A stretch of DNA of 64,000 nucleotides from Acholeplasmatales bacterium. GTDB taxonomy: Bacteria; Bacillota_I; Bacilli_A; Acholeplasmatales; Anaeroplasmataceae. How positions within the stretch are numbered: position 1 is the stretch's first letter; each line of letters starts with the position of its first letter. The stretch spans positions 1-64,000 of the forward strand of contig JAFSJY010000017.1 of assembly GCA_017449215.1 (NCBI GenBank), in the 5' to 3' direction. The translations under genes were made by a program, and so were the position numbers. Below are positions 44,439-52,171 of the stretch, piece after piece. Under the pieces are notes generated by a model. That model had not been told where the DNA came from. It saw only the letters and a program-made list of their open reading frames with translations, and searched no databases.

Positions 44439-44471
44439 GAGAAGATAGGTTTTTCTATCTTCTTTTAATTT
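44439..44471 (+). terminator. Intrinsic terminator
   Basis: GAAGATAG (44441-44448) and CTATCTTC (44455-44462) form a stem, followed by TTTTAATTT. Confidence 0.8.
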
Positions 44472-44497
44472 GACTATTTTGTCAATTATGATATAAT
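44470..44497 (+). promoter_or_regulatory. Strong promoter of the structured leader and polyamine genes
   Basis: TTGACT (44470-44475) and TATAAT (44492-44497) are 16 bp apart, and TGA before the -10 makes it an extended type (TGnTATAAT). The start would be near 44504, about 265 nt before the coding region. Confidence 0.75.
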
Positions 44498-44503
44498 CTT
44501 TTT

Positions 44504-44719
44504 GTAAACAAAAGCTCATTTAGAGTCGTAGTCGAAATGGCTTCATGCCGTAAGTGATAAATTATCACATTATTGATTGAGTTAAAAGCTCAAATTTTAT
44601 AAGTTGGTTACTTTACAACCTTTGCACTTTGTGCCACTTGTGAAACGGTCAATAAGAGTAGTAAAAGTATTATTTACTGTATAGACTCTATATGAATACA
44701 ATTCATTTTAAGTTTTATT
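44504..44719 (+). promoter_or_regulatory. Structured leader RNA, candidate riboswitch of unknown class
   Basis: The 341 bp between genes is mostly a folded leader. TCATTTAGAGTC (44516-44527) pairs with GACTCTATATGA (44684-44695), with one mismatch, closing a 180-nt domain. Inside are TTATTGA/TCAATAA (44570-44576 with 44649-44655) and hairpins ATGGC/GCCGT (44537-44551), GTGATA/TATCAC (44554-44568), TTGAG/CTCAA (44577-44593), GCAC/GTGC (44624-44634) and AGTAAA/TTTACT (44660-44678). TAGTCG at 44529 can pair with the 3' arm of the terminator downstream, a possible antiterminator. It does not match riboswitches I recognise. Confidence 0.6.
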
Positions 44720-44748
44720 ATAGTCGCACATATAGCGACTATTTTTTT
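44720..44748 (+). terminator. Leader terminator before the polyamine genes
   Basis: ATAGTCGC (44720-44727) and GCGACTAT (44735-44742) form an 8-bp stem followed by seven Ts. It lies between the structured leader and the ribosome site GAGGAGG, where it could attenuate transcription. Confidence 0.8.
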
Positions 44749-44769
44749 GTTATACGAGGAGGATATATT

Positions 44770-46029
44770 ATGGGTAGAGTAATAGTAATTGGATGTGGTG
44801 GTGTAGCTACAGTAGCTATTCATAAATGTTGTCAACATCCTGAGGTTTTTACTGATTTATGTATAGCATCTAGAACAGTATCAAAATGTGATGCACTAAA
44901 GGAAAAATTACAAAATACAACTAAAACTAATATTACTACAAGACAAATAGATGCTAATAACTTAACTGAGTTAATTCATTTCTTTGACGAATATAAGCCT
45001 GATTTAGTTATGCATTTAGGTATGCCATATCAAAATTTAATTATTATGGATGCCTGCTTAATTTGTAAATGTAATTATCTAGATACAGCTGCTTACGAAC
45101 CAGAGGATACTGATGAACCAGTATGGCGTAAGAGATATGAGGAAAGAATTAAGGAAAAGAATTTTACTGCATATTTCGATTATAGCTATCAATGGGAATA
45201 TAAGAAGAAATTTGAAGAGGCTGGTCTAATTGCTTTACTTGGATGTGGATTTGACCCAGGTGTAACTCAAGCTTATGTTGCTTATGCGAAGAAGCATGAA
45301 TTTGATAGAATTGATACATTAGATATTTTAGATTGTAATGGTGGTGACCATGGCTATCCATTTGCTACAAACTTCAATCCTGAAATTAATTTAAGAGAAG
45401 TATCTAGTGAAGCTGATTATTATGAAAATGGTAAGTGGATTAGAGTACCTGCAATGTCAGTAAAGAAACAATATAATTTCGATGGTGTAGGTATGAAGGA
45501 TATGTATCTATTACACCATGAGGAAATTGAATCTATCTCTACAATTTATCCAGAAATTAAAAAGATTAGATTCTATATGACATTTGGTCAATCTTATATT
45601 ACTCATATGAATTGTTTCCAAAACGTAGGATTATTATCTACAACACCTATTATGTATGAAGGAAGAGAAATAACTCCAATTCAATTCCTAAAGGCATTAT
45701 TACCAGATCCTGCAAGCCTAGGACCTAGAACTAAGGGTAAGACTAATATTGGTTGTATCTTTACTGGTGTTAAGGATGGTAAAGAAAAGAAATACTATAT
45801 TTATAATGTATGTGACCATGAGGAAGCTTATAAGGAAACTGGCCTTCAAGCAATTTCTTATACAACAGGTGTACCAGCAATGTGTGGTGCTATGATGATT
45901 TTAAATAAGGTTTGGACTAAGCCAGGTGCGAATACATTAGAGGAATATGATCCAGATCCATTTATTGAAGCATTAGATAAATATGGTCTTCCAAAGAGAG
46001 AATCATATGATCCAGTTATGGTGGACTAA
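44770..46029 (+). CDS. Carboxynorspermidine/carboxyspermidine dehydrogenase
   Basis: The 419-residue protein is of the saccharopine dehydrogenase type and closely resembles carboxy(nor)spermidine synthase. This enzyme joins a diamine to aspartate semialdehyde with NADPH to give carboxyspermidine or carboxynorspermidine. It opens with the Rossmann motif IVIGCGGVATVA and has HLGMPYQNL, LLGCGFDPGVTQAYVAYA and YTTGVPAMCGAMMI. The start MGRVIVIG follows GAGGAGG; a longer frame from 44692 overlaps the leader. The decarboxylase gene follows with no gap. The asd gene at 17344 would provide aspartate semialdehyde. Confidence 0.88.
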   Translation: MGRVIVIGCGGVATVAIHKCCQHPEVFTDLCIASRTVSKCDALKEKLQNTTKTNITTRQIDANNLTELIHFFDEYKPDLVMHLGMPYQNLIIMDACLICKCNYLDTAAYEPEDTDEPVWRKRYEERIKEKNFTAYFDYSYQWEYKKKFEEAGLIALLGCGFDPGVTQAYVAYAKKHEFDRIDTLDILDCNGGDHGYPFATNFNPEINLREVSSEADYYENGKWIRVPAMSVKKQYNFDGVGMKDMYLLHHEEIESISTIYPEIKKIRFYMTFGQSYITHMNCFQNVGLLSTTPIMYEGREITPIQFLKALLPDPASLGPRTKGKTNIGCIFTGVKDGKEKKYYIYNVCDHEEAYKETGLQAISYTTGVPAMCGAMMILNKVWTKPGANTLEEYDPDPFIEALDKYGLPKRESYDPVMVD

Positions 46030-47232
46030 ATGAAGGATTTAAGACCACCCTTTATTGGATTAAAGGATATTAATCCTACTGAATTTTTTAAAAATATTAA
46101 AACACCTTGCTATATGATTGATGAGGCAATGATTATTAAGGATTGTGAAATTCTAAAATCAGTACAGGATAGAACAGGTGCGAAAATATTATTAGCTCAA
46201 AAGGCATTTTCTAACTTTAATTTATATAACATAATTGAGCCATATCTTGCAGGTACTGAGGCATCAGGTCTATATGAGGCAAGACTTGGAAAAGAAGAGA
46301 TGCCAAATAAAGAGGTACATGTATTTAGTGCTGCCTATAGAGAAGATGAATTTAATGAGCTATTAAAATATGCAGATCATATAATCTTTAATTCAGTTTC
46401 TCAATTAAAAAAATATGGAAAAAAGGCAAAAGCTAATGGTAAAGAAATTGGATTAAGAATTAATCCTGAAATCTCTACTCAGCCAGGCCATGAAATATAT
46501 GACCCATGCTCAAGTGGTTCAAGACTTGGCGTTACTATTAATTCGTTTATAGAAGAAATGACAGATGAATTAATTAATATGTTAGATGGAATTCATTTTC
46601 ATACATTATGCCAACAAAATTCAGATGATTTAGAAAAAACATTAAATGTTGTTTTAGATAGATTTGGTAAATATTTTAATAATTTAAAATGGATTAATTT
46701 TGGTGGTGGACATCATATCACAAGATTTGATTATGATATTGAAAGATTAATTAGATGTATAAATCTAGTTAAGAATAAATATAATGTAGATGTTTATTTA
46801 GAACCAGGAGAGGCAGTAGTATTAAATGCTGGATATGTATTAACTAGAGTATTAGATAAATTTAAAAAGAATGGAATGAATTTCCTAATAGTAGATACAA
46901 GCGCTGCTTGTCATTTCCCTGATGTACTTGAAATGCCATTTTTACCACCATTATATTTAGCTGATTTAGAAGGTAATGATATTCTATATAGAATAGGCTG
47001 TCCTACCTGCTTAACAGGTGATGTTATTGGTAATTATAAATTTAAAAATGAAATAAATGTTAATGATTTATTAATCTTTGGAGATATGGCATTATATACA
47101 ACATGTAAGAATAATACCTTTAATGGTATGCCATTACCTGACATTTATATCTTAAGAAAAGATAAAAAAATAGATAAAATAACTAATTTCGGGTACACAG
47201 ATTTCAAAATGCGTCTCGGTAAATTGAATTAA
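46030..47232 (+). CDS. nspC: Carboxynorspermidine/carboxyspermidine decarboxylase
   Basis: The 400-residue protein is a fold-III PLP enzyme of the LysA-related NspC group that decarboxylates carboxy(nor)spermidine to (nor)spermidine. It has the PLP lysine in LLAQKAFSNFN, IHFHTLCQQ (NspC-type, unlike the HSHIGSQ of LysA at 13528), NFGGGHH, LEPGEAV, and CPTCLTGD with the active-site Cys. Its ATG directly follows the dehydrogenase stop. Together they give an AdoMet-independent spermidine route, common in gut bacteria. Spermidine versus norspermidine cannot be told. Confidence 0.92.
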   Translation: MKDLRPPFIGLKDINPTEFFKNIKTPCYMIDEAMIIKDCEILKSVQDRTGAKILLAQKAFSNFNLYNIIEPYLAGTEASGLYEARLGKEEMPNKEVHVFSAAYREDEFNELLKYADHIIFNSVSQLKKYGKKAKANGKEIGLRINPEISTQPGHEIYDPCSSGSRLGVTINSFIEEMTDELINMLDGIHFHTLCQQNSDDLEKTLNVVLDRFGKYFNNLKWINFGGGHHITRFDYDIERLIRCINLVKNKYNVDVYLEPGEAVVLNAGYVLTRVLDKFKKNGMNFLIVDTSAACHFPDVLEMPFLPPLYLADLEGNDILYRIGCPTCLTGDVIGNYKFKNEINVNDLLIFGDMALYTTCKNNTFNGMPLPDIYILRKDKKIDKITNFGYTDFKMRLGKLN

Positions 47233-47237
47233 TAAAT

Positions 47238-47268
47238 AAAATGATAGGTCTAAGCCTATCATTTTTGT
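47238..47268 (+). terminator. Intrinsic terminator after nspC
   Basis: AAATGATAGG and CCTATCATTT form a stem with a TCTAAG loop, followed by TTGTT. Confidence 0.8.
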
Positions 47269-47274
47269 TATAAT
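47266..47274 (+). promoter_or_regulatory. Extended -10 promoter of the pectinesterase gene
   Basis: TGTTATAAT matches TGnTATAAT, directly after the nspC terminator. A start near 47281 leaves a very short leader before the ATG at 47294. Confidence 0.5.
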
Positions 47275-47293
47275 AGCCTTGAGGAAAAGGGTC

Positions 47294-48163
47294 ATGATAA
47301 TAGATTTAGAAAAAGAGAAGATGTCTATATCTGAAGCATTATTTATTGCCAAGGAATATGATGTTATTTTACTTGAAAATAAAACATATAATGAAGAAGT
47401 AATAATAGATAAGCCACATCTTACATTTAAGGGAAAAGAAAACACTAAAATATCATTAGATTTATGGTCATCTAAAATAGATATAAGAACAGGTAAGAAG
47501 CTAGGAACATCAGGCTCTGCCGTAGTTAAGGTTTTAGAGTCGGCTAATAACACAACGTTTGAATCTATTATTTTTGAAAATAGTCATATTAAAAATAAAG
47601 AGGATCTGGGAGAACAAGCAGTAGCCTTTAAAACATCAGCCTCATTTACATTAATTAAAAATTGTAAATTCTATTCATTCCAGGATACATTATATATTGA
47701 TAATGGTTATATGAATTTAGTTATGGATTCATATATTGAAGGAGATATAGATTTTGTTTTTGGTTCATCTGATTGTCTGTTTTATAATGTAGAGCTCGCC
47801 GCAAAAACAACAAATATAAATAGCTTTTATACAGCTCCTTCAACATATGCTCAAAATAGATATGGCTTTGTATTTAAAAATTCAAAGTTATATCAATTAA
47901 ATGATACTAAATCATATTTAGGTAGACCTTGGTATCCAAGTAGTGCTATATCACCTTCAATTCCTAAGCTTTCATTTATAGATTGTAATTTATACGGTAA
48001 TATAGAATTAGATTATATTAAGATGAATGAACATGATCCTAATTATCATAGATTATCTATTATTAATTCTAAATTAAATGATAATTTAATTAATAATGTT
48101 AATGAAATTAATTATGATGAATATATAGATAAGGTATTAAAATATTTTAAAGTAATCAATTAA
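47294..48163 (+). CDS. Pectinesterase-like (CE8) protein without signal peptide
   Basis: The 289-residue protein has the pectin methylesterase motifs in order: GEQAVAFKTSA, FYSFQDTLYID (QDTL, catalytic Asp), YIEGDIDFVFGSS (second catalytic Asp) and YLGRPWYP (Arg and Trp). Such enzymes remove methyl esters from pectin. No signal peptide is present, so it should be cytoplasmic and probably acts on imported pectic oligomers. The start at 47294 follows GAGGAAAAGGG; a TTG at 47279 is rejected because it lies at the expected transcript start. It has its own promoter and terminator. Confidence 0.88.
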   Translation: MIIDLEKEKMSISEALFIAKEYDVILLENKTYNEEVIIDKPHLTFKGKENTKISLDLWSSKIDIRTGKKLGTSGSAVVKVLESANNTTFESIIFENSHIKNKEDLGEQAVAFKTSASFTLIKNCKFYSFQDTLYIDNGYMNLVMDSYIEGDIDFVFGSSDCLFYNVELAAKTTNINSFYTAPSTYAQNRYGFVFKNSKLYQLNDTKSYLGRPWYPSSAISPSIPKLSFIDCNLYGNIELDYIKMNEHDPNYHRLSIINSKLNDNLINNVNEINYDEYIDKVLKYFKVIN

Positions 48164-48174
48164 ATTTAAGAAAA

Positions 48175-48206
48175 TGGTGGAGCTTTCTCCATCTTTTCTT
48201 TTTTCA
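48175..48206 (+). terminator. Intrinsic terminator after the pectinesterase gene
   Basis: GGTGGAG and CTCCATC (one G-T pair) form a stem with a CTTT loop, followed by TTTTCTTTTTT. Confidence 0.75.
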
Positions 48207-48264
48207 CTTGAAATATTATTTTATAATATTTATAATTAACTTTGGTATTATAAGGAGGATTCAT

Positions 48265-48825
48265 ATGGATTTTATTAAAAAGAATAAATATATTTTATGT
48301 ATTATATTAGGTGTAGTCGCAATGGCATTAATGATTCCTAATATCGCTAGAATGTTTAAGCAATTCCAATATTATAGCGAAAATGGTGTAGAAATACCAA
48401 TGGCTTTAATATTCTTACTTGTAGAATATATTTGTATATTTATAGCAGAACTAGTATTTGCATTAATTGGTTATAGAAGATCAATGGATAAATCATTGAT
48501 AATAACATCAGTAATTTTATATTATGCATCTACAGGAGCATATTATGTTTATGAAGCATTTGTCGAAAATGATTATTCTTATGTGTTTAATATAATTATT
48601 TCAGTATTATGTATTGTTACTGTTGTATTAGCATTAACAAATCCAAGATATATGATATCTGCAATCATTTTATTATTAATTGATTCTGCATTTAATTTAT
48701 CATATACATTTACAGGATCTACATCTGGCTTTAGCTCATTAATATTAACTATTATGCTAATATTTACTGTTGTATTATATAAGAGCTCTTTAAGAGAAGA
48801 TACTGAATTTACTATTTATAGTTAA
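48265..48825 (+). CDS. Small membrane protein, function unknown
   Basis: The 186-residue protein has about five hydrophobic segments, beginning KYILCIILGVVAMALMIP. No domain is recognised. The start MDFIKKNK is chosen because AAGGAGG lies just before it; a longer frame from 48208 has no ribosome site. It is convergent with a TetR-type gene on the minus strand and shares a bidirectional terminator with it. A functional link to that regulator is possible but not shown. Confidence 0.65.
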   Translation: MDFIKKNKYILCIILGVVAMALMIPNIARMFKQFQYYSENGVEIPMALIFLLVEYICIFIAELVFALIGYRRSMDKSLIITSVILYYASTGAYYVYEAFVENDYSYVFNIIISVLCIVTVVLALTNPRYMISAIILLLIDSAFNLSYTFTGSTSGFSSLILTIMLIFTVVLYKSSLREDTEFTIYS

Positions 48826-48830
48826 AAAGA

Positions 48831-48857
48831 AAAATGATGGTTGCCCATCATTTTTTT
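48831..48857. terminator. Bidirectional intrinsic terminator
   Basis: AAAATGATGG (48831-48840) and CCATCATTTT (48845-48854) form a stem with a TTGC loop, with Ts on one side and As on the other. It serves the convergent membrane-protein and TetR-type genes. Confidence 0.85.
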
Positions 48858-49368
48858 AGTTATAATCAATAAGAATATCAATACATTTCTTTTCTAGAAT
48901 TGTTCTAGTAATTTCTTCCATTTCCTTTGGTGTATTTTTCTTTAAATTACTCCAATTACATAAAATAGAAGAAAGGATAGATACCTTTAAATCTAATAGA
49001 TATGGATTATCATATTTATTCATATCATATCTTTTAATACAATCCTTTAATATACTTTCATTTTGAGTATAGATTATATTTATTAAATCTCTATGATATC
49101 TCCAATATTCAAAGAAGAATAATAATTGATTAGGCTTATCTACTCTTTCATCTAGATATCTTTTATAAAAATAATCTAGCATAAGCTCTAATACTTCAAT
49201 TACATTATTAAAATTTCTATAAAATGTTGATCTTGAAATACCGCATTCTTGGCTTATATCAGCAACTGTTACATCTGATAAGGGCTTTGTTAATAAAATA
49301 CGTCTTAAGCTTTTATAAATTTTTACTTGGCTATCGAATGCTTTTTTGTTAGTTTTGAACTCTTTCAT
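48856..49368 (-). CDS. TetR/AcrR family transcriptional regulator
   Basis: The 170-residue protein has the N-terminal TetR HTH: SLRRILLTKPLSDVTVADISQECGISRSTFYRNF. The C-terminal part is helical with several aromatic residues and resembles the DhaS-like TetR group. The ligand is unknown. AAAGGAG precedes the ATG. The promoter region contains a small inverted repeat (TGTTT, three bases, AAACA at 49406-49418) that could be its own operator. The neighbouring gene on the other side, divergent at 49524, may be a target. Confidence 0.85.
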   Translation of the reverse strand: MKEFKTNKKAFDSQVKIYKSLRRILLTKPLSDVTVADISQECGISRSTFYRNFNNVIEVLELMLDYFYKRYLDERVDKPNQLLFFFEYWRYHRDLINIIYTQNESILKDCIKRYDMNKYDNPYLLDLKVSILSSILCNWSNLKKNTPKEMEEITRTILEKKCIDILIDYN

Positions 49369-49394
49369 ATGGATTATTCTCCTTTCATGTATAA

Positions 49395-49423
49395 ATTATA
49401 GCATATGTTTTTTAAACAAACAA
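49395..49423 (-). promoter_or_regulatory. Promoter of the TetR-type gene
   Basis: On the minus strand TTGTTT (49423-49418) and TATAAT (49400-49395) are 17 bp apart. An inverted repeat TGTTT-N3-AAACA lies within the spacer region, so repressor binding there would block transcription. Confidence 0.5.
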
Positions 49424-49523
49424 CGATACAATTATGGGGAATTGTGTTTAGATTTGTCGCATTTTCGAAAGTATTAAAAGATTTAATACATTATGGTATA
49501 ATAAGTTTAATGAGGTTATGTTT

Positions 49524-50396
49524 ATGATAAATTTCCACAAATTTAATTTCTTAGATTGTAAAAAATTAAAAACATTTCTAGATGAAAAAAATTTATTTTT
49601 ATATGAATATAATCCATATTGGATTTTCACTAACGCAAGCTTTTATAAGCCTGAAATTTGTTTTGGAAATGAATATGTATTCATAAGATATAATTTACCT
49701 GGTACTGGAAAGGTATATTACCCTCCAATAAAGAATCAGGGTGGAAATTTAGAAATGACATTACTTGAAATGGCAGAGGATGCCAATGAATTGGAGATTC
49801 CTTTTTATTTAGGTCCTATTCCTGAGGGGGATAGAAGATTATATGAATCCTTATCCTATAGTGTGTTAAAGAATGATAATTTAAGTACCTATATATTTAA
49901 TATGAGTGAATTATCTAATTTAGCATTAAATAAGAATTATAAAAGTGATATTAAAACATTTAATAAGATGCATAAGGATGTATTCCTAAAGAAGGTAAAA
50001 AAGGAAGATTTTACTCAAATTATTGAATTCATTTCTACGATTAGAGATAAGCAGGATGAATTAGAATTCTATCCTAAGATTAATGAGCTAAAGGAATGTA
50101 TGGATCATTTATATGAGCTTGATTTAATTGGTGTATTATTGTTAGATGAGAAGCAGACCTATGGATTTGCCGTTGGCTCTTTAATGGATAATTGCTTCTA
50201 TTATCATTTAATGTTTTATGATAGTGAGGTTGTAGGTGCATTACCTATGCTTATTTCAGCACTTGCTAAATATGCTCAGGCATTTTCTAGATTCGCGGCA
50301 ATGCCTGCTCATAAGGGTAAAAAGGAATTAATTGATTTATATGAATCATTAAAACCATTAAGAATTGAAAATTATAATGGTAATTTCAATGTTTAA
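49524..50396 (+). CDS. DUF2156-like acyltransferase-fold protein
   Basis: The 290-residue protein resembles DUF2156 proteins, the GNAT-like fold found in the C-terminal half of MprF-type lysyl-phosphatidylglycerol synthases. It has FTNASFYKPEICFGNEYVFIRY near the start, and KTFNKMHKD, YPKINELKECMDHLYELDLIGVLL and FYYHLMFYD later. The donor and acceptor are unknown, and no MprF membrane part is attached. ATG 49524 is preferred over ATG 49518 because GAGGT lies eight bases before it. Confidence 0.7.
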   Translation: MINFHKFNFLDCKKLKTFLDEKNLFLYEYNPYWIFTNASFYKPEICFGNEYVFIRYNLPGTGKVYYPPIKNQGGNLEMTLLEMAEDANELEIPFYLGPIPEGDRRLYESLSYSVLKNDNLSTYIFNMSELSNLALNKNYKSDIKTFNKMHKDVFLKKVKKEDFTQIIEFISTIRDKQDELEFYPKINELKECMDHLYELDLIGVLLLDEKQTYGFAVGSLMDNCFYYHLMFYDSEVVGALPMLISALAKYAQAFSRFAAMPAHKGKKELIDLYESLKPLRIENYNGNFNV

Positions 50397-50455
50397 TATA
50401 GAATTCTTCTATATTTTTATGTATAATTGAGTTGTTAGTTATGTGAGGTATAAAA

Positions 50456-51022
50456 ATGGAAAATAAAGATGAAATTGAAAAGCTACATGAGGCTTCATTA
50501 AAATTAAATAAGGAAGTAAAGGAAAAGCTAGCTAAGGCAGAGGCTGAGGGTCAAAAGGTACCTGAATCTGTATGGGCTGATGGTATTCCTGATAAGGTAG
50601 ATGAAAAGGATAAGATTCCACAGGATGAATTAATGTCTATGGCAGTAGACTATATTATGACAAATGTTATTATTCCTAAGGGATTTAAAATTGAGCCAGG
50701 CTTCCCTAGACCTCAATATCCAAATATCATTTGTAAAAGAGATGGCTTAAAATATTCAATTGTAATTGTTCCATGCTTATATCCAGCATTCATTACAATT
50801 GATGATAAATCAAGATTAGAGTTTGTTAAGACTTGTAAGCAGAATGATTTAATTCCTTTATACGCAGCTGTAGGCTATAGATCTTATGATGAGGAAAGAG
50901 CTAAGGCTAGATTATTATTAAGAGGAGATATCTTCATTACAACATTCCCTGGATTCATCGTTTTAGGCGATAAGGAAACTCAAAATTTCGATATTAAAAC
51001 TACAGAAATGTTCCGTCCATAA
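50456..51022 (+). CDS. Conserved-looking cytoplasmic protein, function unknown
   Basis: The 188-residue protein is not recognised. The first ~60 residues are charged and probably helical (KLNKEVKEKLAKAEAEGQKV). The rest looks alpha/beta: DYIMTNVIIPKGFKIEPG, YPNIICKRDGLKYSIVIVPCLYPAF and LIPLYAAVGYRSYDEERAKARLLLRGD. That pattern could fit a nuclease- or restriction-like fold, but no catalytic set is clear. A GTGAGG site precedes the ATG. It lies just upstream of the L21-L27-Obg cluster, which has its own promoter. Confidence 0.6.
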   Translation: MENKDEIEKLHEASLKLNKEVKEKLAKAEAEGQKVPESVWADGIPDKVDEKDKIPQDELMSMAVDYIMTNVIIPKGFKIEPGFPRPQYPNIICKRDGLKYSIVIVPCLYPAFITIDDKSRLEFVKTCKQNDLIPLYAAVGYRSYDEERAKARLLLRGDIFITTFPGFIVLGDKETQNFDIKTTEMFRP

Positions 51023-51050
51023 TAATATATTATTGACTCGAAAAAAGTTG

Positions 51051-51079
51051 TTGACTTTACATTTTAAATCAAATATAAT
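51051..51079 (+). promoter_or_regulatory. Promoter of the rplU-prp-rpmA operon
   Basis: TTGACT (51051-51056) and TATAAT (51074-51079) are 17 bp apart, among the best promoter matches in the window, as expected for ribosomal protein genes. Confidence 0.75.
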
Positions 51080-51086
51080 TATATCG

Positions 51087-51155
51087 TTGTAACATGCACC
51101 ACGTAGAAAGGGTCCTAAAATGGATAAAAACCTACCCTAATAGTGTGTCTTAAAA
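51087..51155 (+). promoter_or_regulatory. L21 leader-like structured RNA
   Basis: The leader upstream of rplU holds a compact structure: AGGGT (51109-51113) can pair with ACCCT, and GCAC near 51096 with GTGT near 51143. This is where the Firmicute L21 leader, a ribosomal-protein autoregulatory RNA, lies. The match to that family is by position and general form only. Confidence 0.45.
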
Positions 51156-51176
51156 ATAATAAGGAGGTAATACGAC

Positions 51177-51491
51177 ATGTATGCAATTGTAGAAACAGGT
51201 GGAAAGCAAGTTAAGGCTATCGTTGGTGAAGCAATCTATGTTGAGAAGTTAGAGGTTGCTGAAGGCGAAACTTATACTTTCGAAAATGTTTTATTAGTAT
51301 CAGAGGATGGCAAGGCTGCTAAGGTTGGCGCTCCATATGTTAAGGGTGCTACAGTAACAGCTAAGGTTGAAAAGCATGGCAGAGGTGAGAAGATCGTTAT
51401 CTTCAAGTATAAGCCAAAGAAGCATTCAGCTAGCAAGAAGGGTCATCGTCAGGCTTACACAAAGTTAGTTATTGAAGCAATCAATGCTTAA
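51177..51491 (+). CDS. rplU: 50S ribosomal protein L21
   Basis: The 104-residue protein begins [14 protein letters not shown], the L21 signature, and ends with the basic [21 protein letters not shown] motif. It binds 23S rRNA in the large subunit. An AAGGAGG ribosome site precedes the ATG. It heads the conserved cluster rplU-prp-rpmA-obgE. Confidence 0.98.
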   Translation: MYAIVETGGKQVKAIVGEAIYVEKLEVAEGETYTFENVLLVSEDGKAAKVGAPYVKGATVTAKVEKHGRGEKIVIFKYKPKKHSASKKGHRQAYTKLVIEAINA

Positions 51492-51496
51492 TAATT

Positions 51497-51793
51497 ATGA
51501 CTAAAATTAGTATTAAAGAAGTAGATAATAAAATTAATGTAGTAGTTGATGGACATGCAGATTTCAAAAATTTTGGAAAAGATATTGTATGTGCAGGTGT
51601 ATCTACAGCATTAACAATGACTATAAATGCTCTTGATAATCTTGGTTACAACATTATTGGATTAGAAATGAGCGAGGGATATTCTACATTTACGGTAGAA
51701 TCAAATGACATCACACGTGCTATTATAAAAACCTTTAAAGAGGTTATGACACAGTTGTCAGAAGAACATCCTAAAAATGTAAAAATTTTCTAA
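51497..51793 (+). CDS. prp: Ribosomal-processing cysteine protease Prp
   Basis: Prp removes the N-terminal extension of L27 in Firmicutes. The 98-residue protein has the catalytic His in VDGHADF and Cys in DIVCAGVS, with normal spacing. It lies between rplU and rpmA, as usual. No ribosome site is evident, so it is probably translated by coupling with rplU. The matching cleavage site is seen in the L27 gene that follows. Confidence 0.95.
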   Translation: MTKISIKEVDNKINVVVDGHADFKNFGKDIVCAGVSTALTMTINALDNLGYNIIGLEMSEGYSTFTVESNDITRAIIKTFKEVMTQLSEEHPKNVKIF

Positions 51794-51808
51794 ATGGAGG
51801 ATAATACG

Positions 51809-52096
51809 ATGTTAGTAAGATTAAATTTACAGTTATTCGCATCTAAAAAAGGTGTTGGTTCTACAAAGAACGGTCGTGATTCTGAGGCTAAGCGTCTTGG
51901 CGCTAAGGCATCTGACGGTGAAGTAGTATCAGCTGGTTCAATTTTATATCGTCAAAGAGGTACTAGAGTTTTCCCTGGTGCTAACGTTGGTCGTGGTGGA
52001 GATGACACTTTATTCGCTAAGGTTGCTGGTACTGTTAAATTCGAGCGTAAGGGTAAGGATAAGAAGCAAGTTTCTGTTTACCCTGTTGAAGCTTAA
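51809..52096 (+). CDS. rpmA: 50S ribosomal protein L27 with cleavable N-terminal extension
   Basis: The 95-residue protein begins [15 protein letters not shown]. The extension up to LQLF is the Prp cleavage motif, and [15 protein letters not shown] is the mature L27 start that reaches the peptidyl-transferase centre. GGAGG precedes the ATG at 51809; an upstream frame from 51794 is rejected because it contains that site. The Prp gene is directly upstream. Confidence 0.97.
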   Translation: MLVRLNLQLFASKKGVGSTKNGRDSEAKRLGAKASDGEVVSAGSILYRQRGTRVFPGANVGRGGDDTLFAKVAGTVKFERKGKDKKQVSVYPVEA

Positions 52097-52116
52097 TTAA
52101 AAAAATTAGTTATCTT

Positions 52117-52148
52117 AATGCCCGATTTTTTTGTCGGGCATTTATTTT
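52117..52148 (+). terminator. Intrinsic terminator after rpmA
   Basis: ATGCCCGA (52118-52125) and TCGGGCAT (52134-52141) form a stem with a T-rich loop, followed by TTATTTTC. Confidence 0.85.
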
Positions 52149-52171
52149 CTTTATGAAGGGAGGCTTTTATT

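Noticed and set aside
44504-44748. Leader considered as a T box or 6S RNA
   Set aside because: There is no T-box sequence (GGGTGG-type) and no specifier arrangement. The several hairpins do not fit the rod shape of 6S RNA. A known riboswitch class could not be fitted either, so it is reported as unknown.
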